NCBI GenBank assembly: GCA_003142435.1
Contig: PLMI01000084.1
Coordinates: forward strand, 1-7,452
Direction of reading: 5' to 3'
Source: Coxiellaceae bacterium
GTDB lineage: Bacteria; Pseudomonadota; Gammaproteobacteria; UBA9339
DNA length: 7,452 bases
Below are positions 6,252 through 7,452 of this stretch, piece by piece. Within the stretch, counting starts at the first letter, position 1, and every line of letters starts with the position of its first letter. The translations under genes were made by a program, and so were the position numbers. The notes under the pieces are model-generated. The model did no database searches, was not told the origin of the DNA, and was given only the letters and a program-made list of their open reading frames with translations.

Positions 6252-6271
6252 TGTACAATTTATTGTACAAT
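6249..6271 (+). promoter_or_regulatory. YefM-YoeB operator, paired TGTACA palindromes
   Basis: Two palindromes share the core TGTACA. The left is AATTGTACAATT (6249-6260, 12 bp perfect) and the right is ATTGTACAAT (6262-6271, 10 bp). Their centres, 6254.5 and 6266.5, are exactly 12 bp apart. In E. coli the yefM-yoeB operator is likewise a long and a short palindrome with TGTACA cores about 12 bp apart, bound by YefM with YoeB as co-repressor. The same autoregulation is therefore expected here. Confidence 0.85.
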
Positions 6272-6301
6272 TTGTTATATGATAATAAATAAAGGTAAAC
6301 C

Positions 6302-6553
6302 ATGAAAGCAATACAATATTCAAAAGCCAGACAAAACTTAGCAAAAATAATGGATAAAGTTTGTGATGAACACGAACCCCTTATTATTACGCGTAAAGCA
6401 GAAAAAATGGTTGTTATGATGTCTTTAGCAGATTTTTATTCAATTGAAGAGACGGCATATTTGCTCAGAAATCCAACAAATGCTAACCATTTAAGAAAAA
6501 GCATTAAACAATTTAAACAAGGAAAATACCAAGAACATGAGTTAATTGAATGA
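6302..6553 (+). CDS. yefM: YefM antitoxin (Phd/YefM family)
   Basis: This 83-residue antitoxin binds and neutralises YoeB and, with it, represses its own operon. The N-terminal DNA-binding and dimerisation part reads YSKARQNLAKIMDKV (6-20), then PLIITRK and VVMMSLADF, the standard Phd/YefM fold. The C-terminal toxin-binding tail contains SIEETAYLLRNP (47-58) and ends in LIE, as in E. coli YefM. Nothing appears truncated. The ATG at 6302 follows AAAGG (6291-6295) by six bases. The stop overlaps the yoeB start by four bases (ATGA), which couples translation and keeps the antitoxin in excess. The two-palindrome operator lies just upstream. Confidence 0.95.
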   Translation: MKAIQYSKARQNLAKIMDKVCDEHEPLIITRKAEKMVVMMSLADFYSIEETAYLLRNPTNANHLRKSIKQFKQGKYQEHELIE

Positions 6554-6807
6554 AAATTCTTTGGACTGATGTAGCATGGGAAGATTATAGCTACTGGGTT
6601 GCTCGAAATAAAAAAATTTTAGAAAGAATAAACAAACTCATTAAAGATATAGAACATAACCCATGCACTGGGATAGGAAAACCAGAACCATTAAAGTTCG
6701 ACTTGCATGGGAAATGGTCTAGAAGAATCGATAGTGAGCATCGATTAGTATATGAAGTTAGTAATAAGAAAATTGTTATTTATAGCTGCAGGTACCATTA
6801 CAAATAA
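6550..6807 (+). CDS. yoeB: YoeB toxin, ribosome-dependent mRNA endonuclease
   Basis: YoeB enters the ribosomal A site and cleaves mRNA, halting translation. This 85-residue protein aligns along its whole length with E. coli YoeB: KPEPLKFDLHGKWSRRI at 44-60, EHRLVYEV at 63-70, and the C-terminal CRYHY at 80-84. The catalytic residues E46, R65, H83 and the penultimate Y84 all fall at the same numbers as in the E. coli enzyme, so the toxin should be active. A single lysine follows the usual terminal Y. It is translated from the ATGA overlap with yefM and has no strong ribosome binding site of its own. The next gene, rmuC, starts 38 bases downstream with no visible terminator, so read-through is possible. 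Confidence 0.95.
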   Translation: MKILWTDVAWEDYSYWVARNKKILERINKLIKDIEHNPCTGIGKPEPLKFDLHGKWSRRIDSEHRLVYEVSNKKIVIYSCRYHYK

Positions 6808-6845
6808 ATTATAAGTCCATTAACCTTTTATTCAGTAATTTAATT

Positions 6846-7452
6846 ATGTCAATATTAGCAATCTTTATAATTTGTACTCTTGTAATTTTATGCGTTGCTA
6901 TCACGATTTTTATTTTTAAAAAAGATATCAACGCAATTTCTCTGCGGCTCTTAGAACGCGAACGAATCTACAAAGAAAACCGTCAAGACAGCACTGAACT
7001 TCTGCTCAAATTTGACGAACATCAATTAAAAAACTTGCAGCGAGTTTTAGAAACGCTGCAAAACGGCATGGGTGACATTCGCTCGCAAATTACTTCAACT
7101 TTAAAAATAAATACTGAAGAACTTAGCAAACGCGTCGACAAATTGACTTCTGATACAAATTTACAATTAAAAGAAATTAGCGGCCAGGTTGAAAAAAGAT
7201 TAACCGAAGGTTTTGAAAAAACTACGGCAACGTTTACCGATGTTGTAAAACGCTTGGCATTGATCGATGAGGCACAAAAGAAAATTACTGAGCTTTCCGG
7301 AAATGTAATTAATTTACAAGAAATTTTAAATGACAAACGTTCGCGCGGTGCTTTTGGCGAAGTACAGTTAAGCGCATTAATCAATAACATCATGCCACCG
7401 GAACATTTCGCGCTTCAGTACACTTTGAAAAATGACAAACGTGCCGATTGCA
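6846..7452 (+). CDS. rmuC: RmuC family DNA recombination protein, 5' part
   Basis: The frame is open from the ATG at 6846 to the window edge, giving 202 codons and one extra base, so the gene is cut. The product starts with a hydrophobic segment (about residues 2-24, ILAIFIICTLVILCVAITIF), a likely N-terminal membrane anchor. A long, charged, coiled-coil-like helical region follows up to about 155. Then comes the start of the conserved RmuC domain: KRSRGAFGEVQLSALI, then IMPPEHFALQYTLKNDKRAD. RmuC proteins carry a restriction-endonuclease-like fold and limit inversions at short inverted repeats in E. coli; the reaction is not well defined. Full-length members have roughly 400-500 residues. 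No good Shine-Dalgarno precedes the ATG, but no other ATG, GTG or TTG start lies between yoeB and this one. Confidence 0.88.
   Translation, partial: MSILAIFIICTLVILCVAITIFIFKKDINAISLRLLERERIYKENRQDSTELLLKFDEHQLKNLQRVLETLQNGMGDIRSQITSTLKINTEELSKRVDKLTSDTNLQLKEISGQVEKRLTEGFEKTTATFTDVVKRLALIDEAQKKITELSGNVINLQEILNDKRSRGAFGEVQLSALINNIMPPEHFALQYTLKNDKRADC

Noticed and set aside
7022..7393. A 123-codon minus-strand frame.
   Set aside because: It is antisense to rmuC, which has a recognisable RmuC domain start.

Overview
The window is an AT-rich bacterial chromosome segment. Its gene content is a YjbQ protein, a SufBCD iron-sulfur scaffold, an aldose-epimerase-like enzyme, a YefM-YoeB toxin-antitoxin pair and RmuC. 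Together with the YefM operator motif, this suggests a proteobacterium, most likely a low-GC gammaproteobacterium and perhaps a host-associated one. That placement is inference from family resemblance only.

Layout. Bases 1-57 hold one arm of a dispersed palindromic repeat. An extended -10 promoter and yjbQ follow on the plus strand (130-549). A 284-base convergent gap contains a perfect 12-bp hairpin. The minus strand then carries sufB (4376-2928), sufC (2764-2027) and sufD (2030-834), transcribed in that order. SufC and sufD overlap by ATGA, while sufB and sufC are separated by a gap filled by a second copy of the repeat. A third copy lies just upstream of sufB. Further upstream on the same strand are a small hypothetical gene (4781-4584) and the remnant of a zeta-like P-loop kinase gene (5024-4778) that has lost its middle and its frame, then an aldose 1-epimerase-like gene (5988-5071). 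A 130-bp near-perfect inverted-repeat (MITE-like) element at 6045-6174 separates that gene from plus-strand yefM-yoeB (6302-6807). The window ends inside rmuC (6846 onward).

How the genes relate. SufB, SufC and SufD form the scaffold complex of the SUF Fe-S assembly pathway. The cysteine desulfurase SufS and its partner SufE/SufU are not next to them here, so they must be encoded elsewhere. The region between the housekeeping genes shows accessory traffic: an intact type II toxin-antitoxin module with a textbook two-palindrome operator, a decayed second toxin-like gene whose small partner survives, a MITE-like element with outward-facing -10 sequences in its ends, and three copies of a structured repeat.

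The most unusual signal is this repeat family. Its copies have a long hairpin with a compensatory base-pair change, share a stop-free reading frame, and two copies differ in length by exactly three bases. No tRNA, rRNA or CRISPR array was seen.
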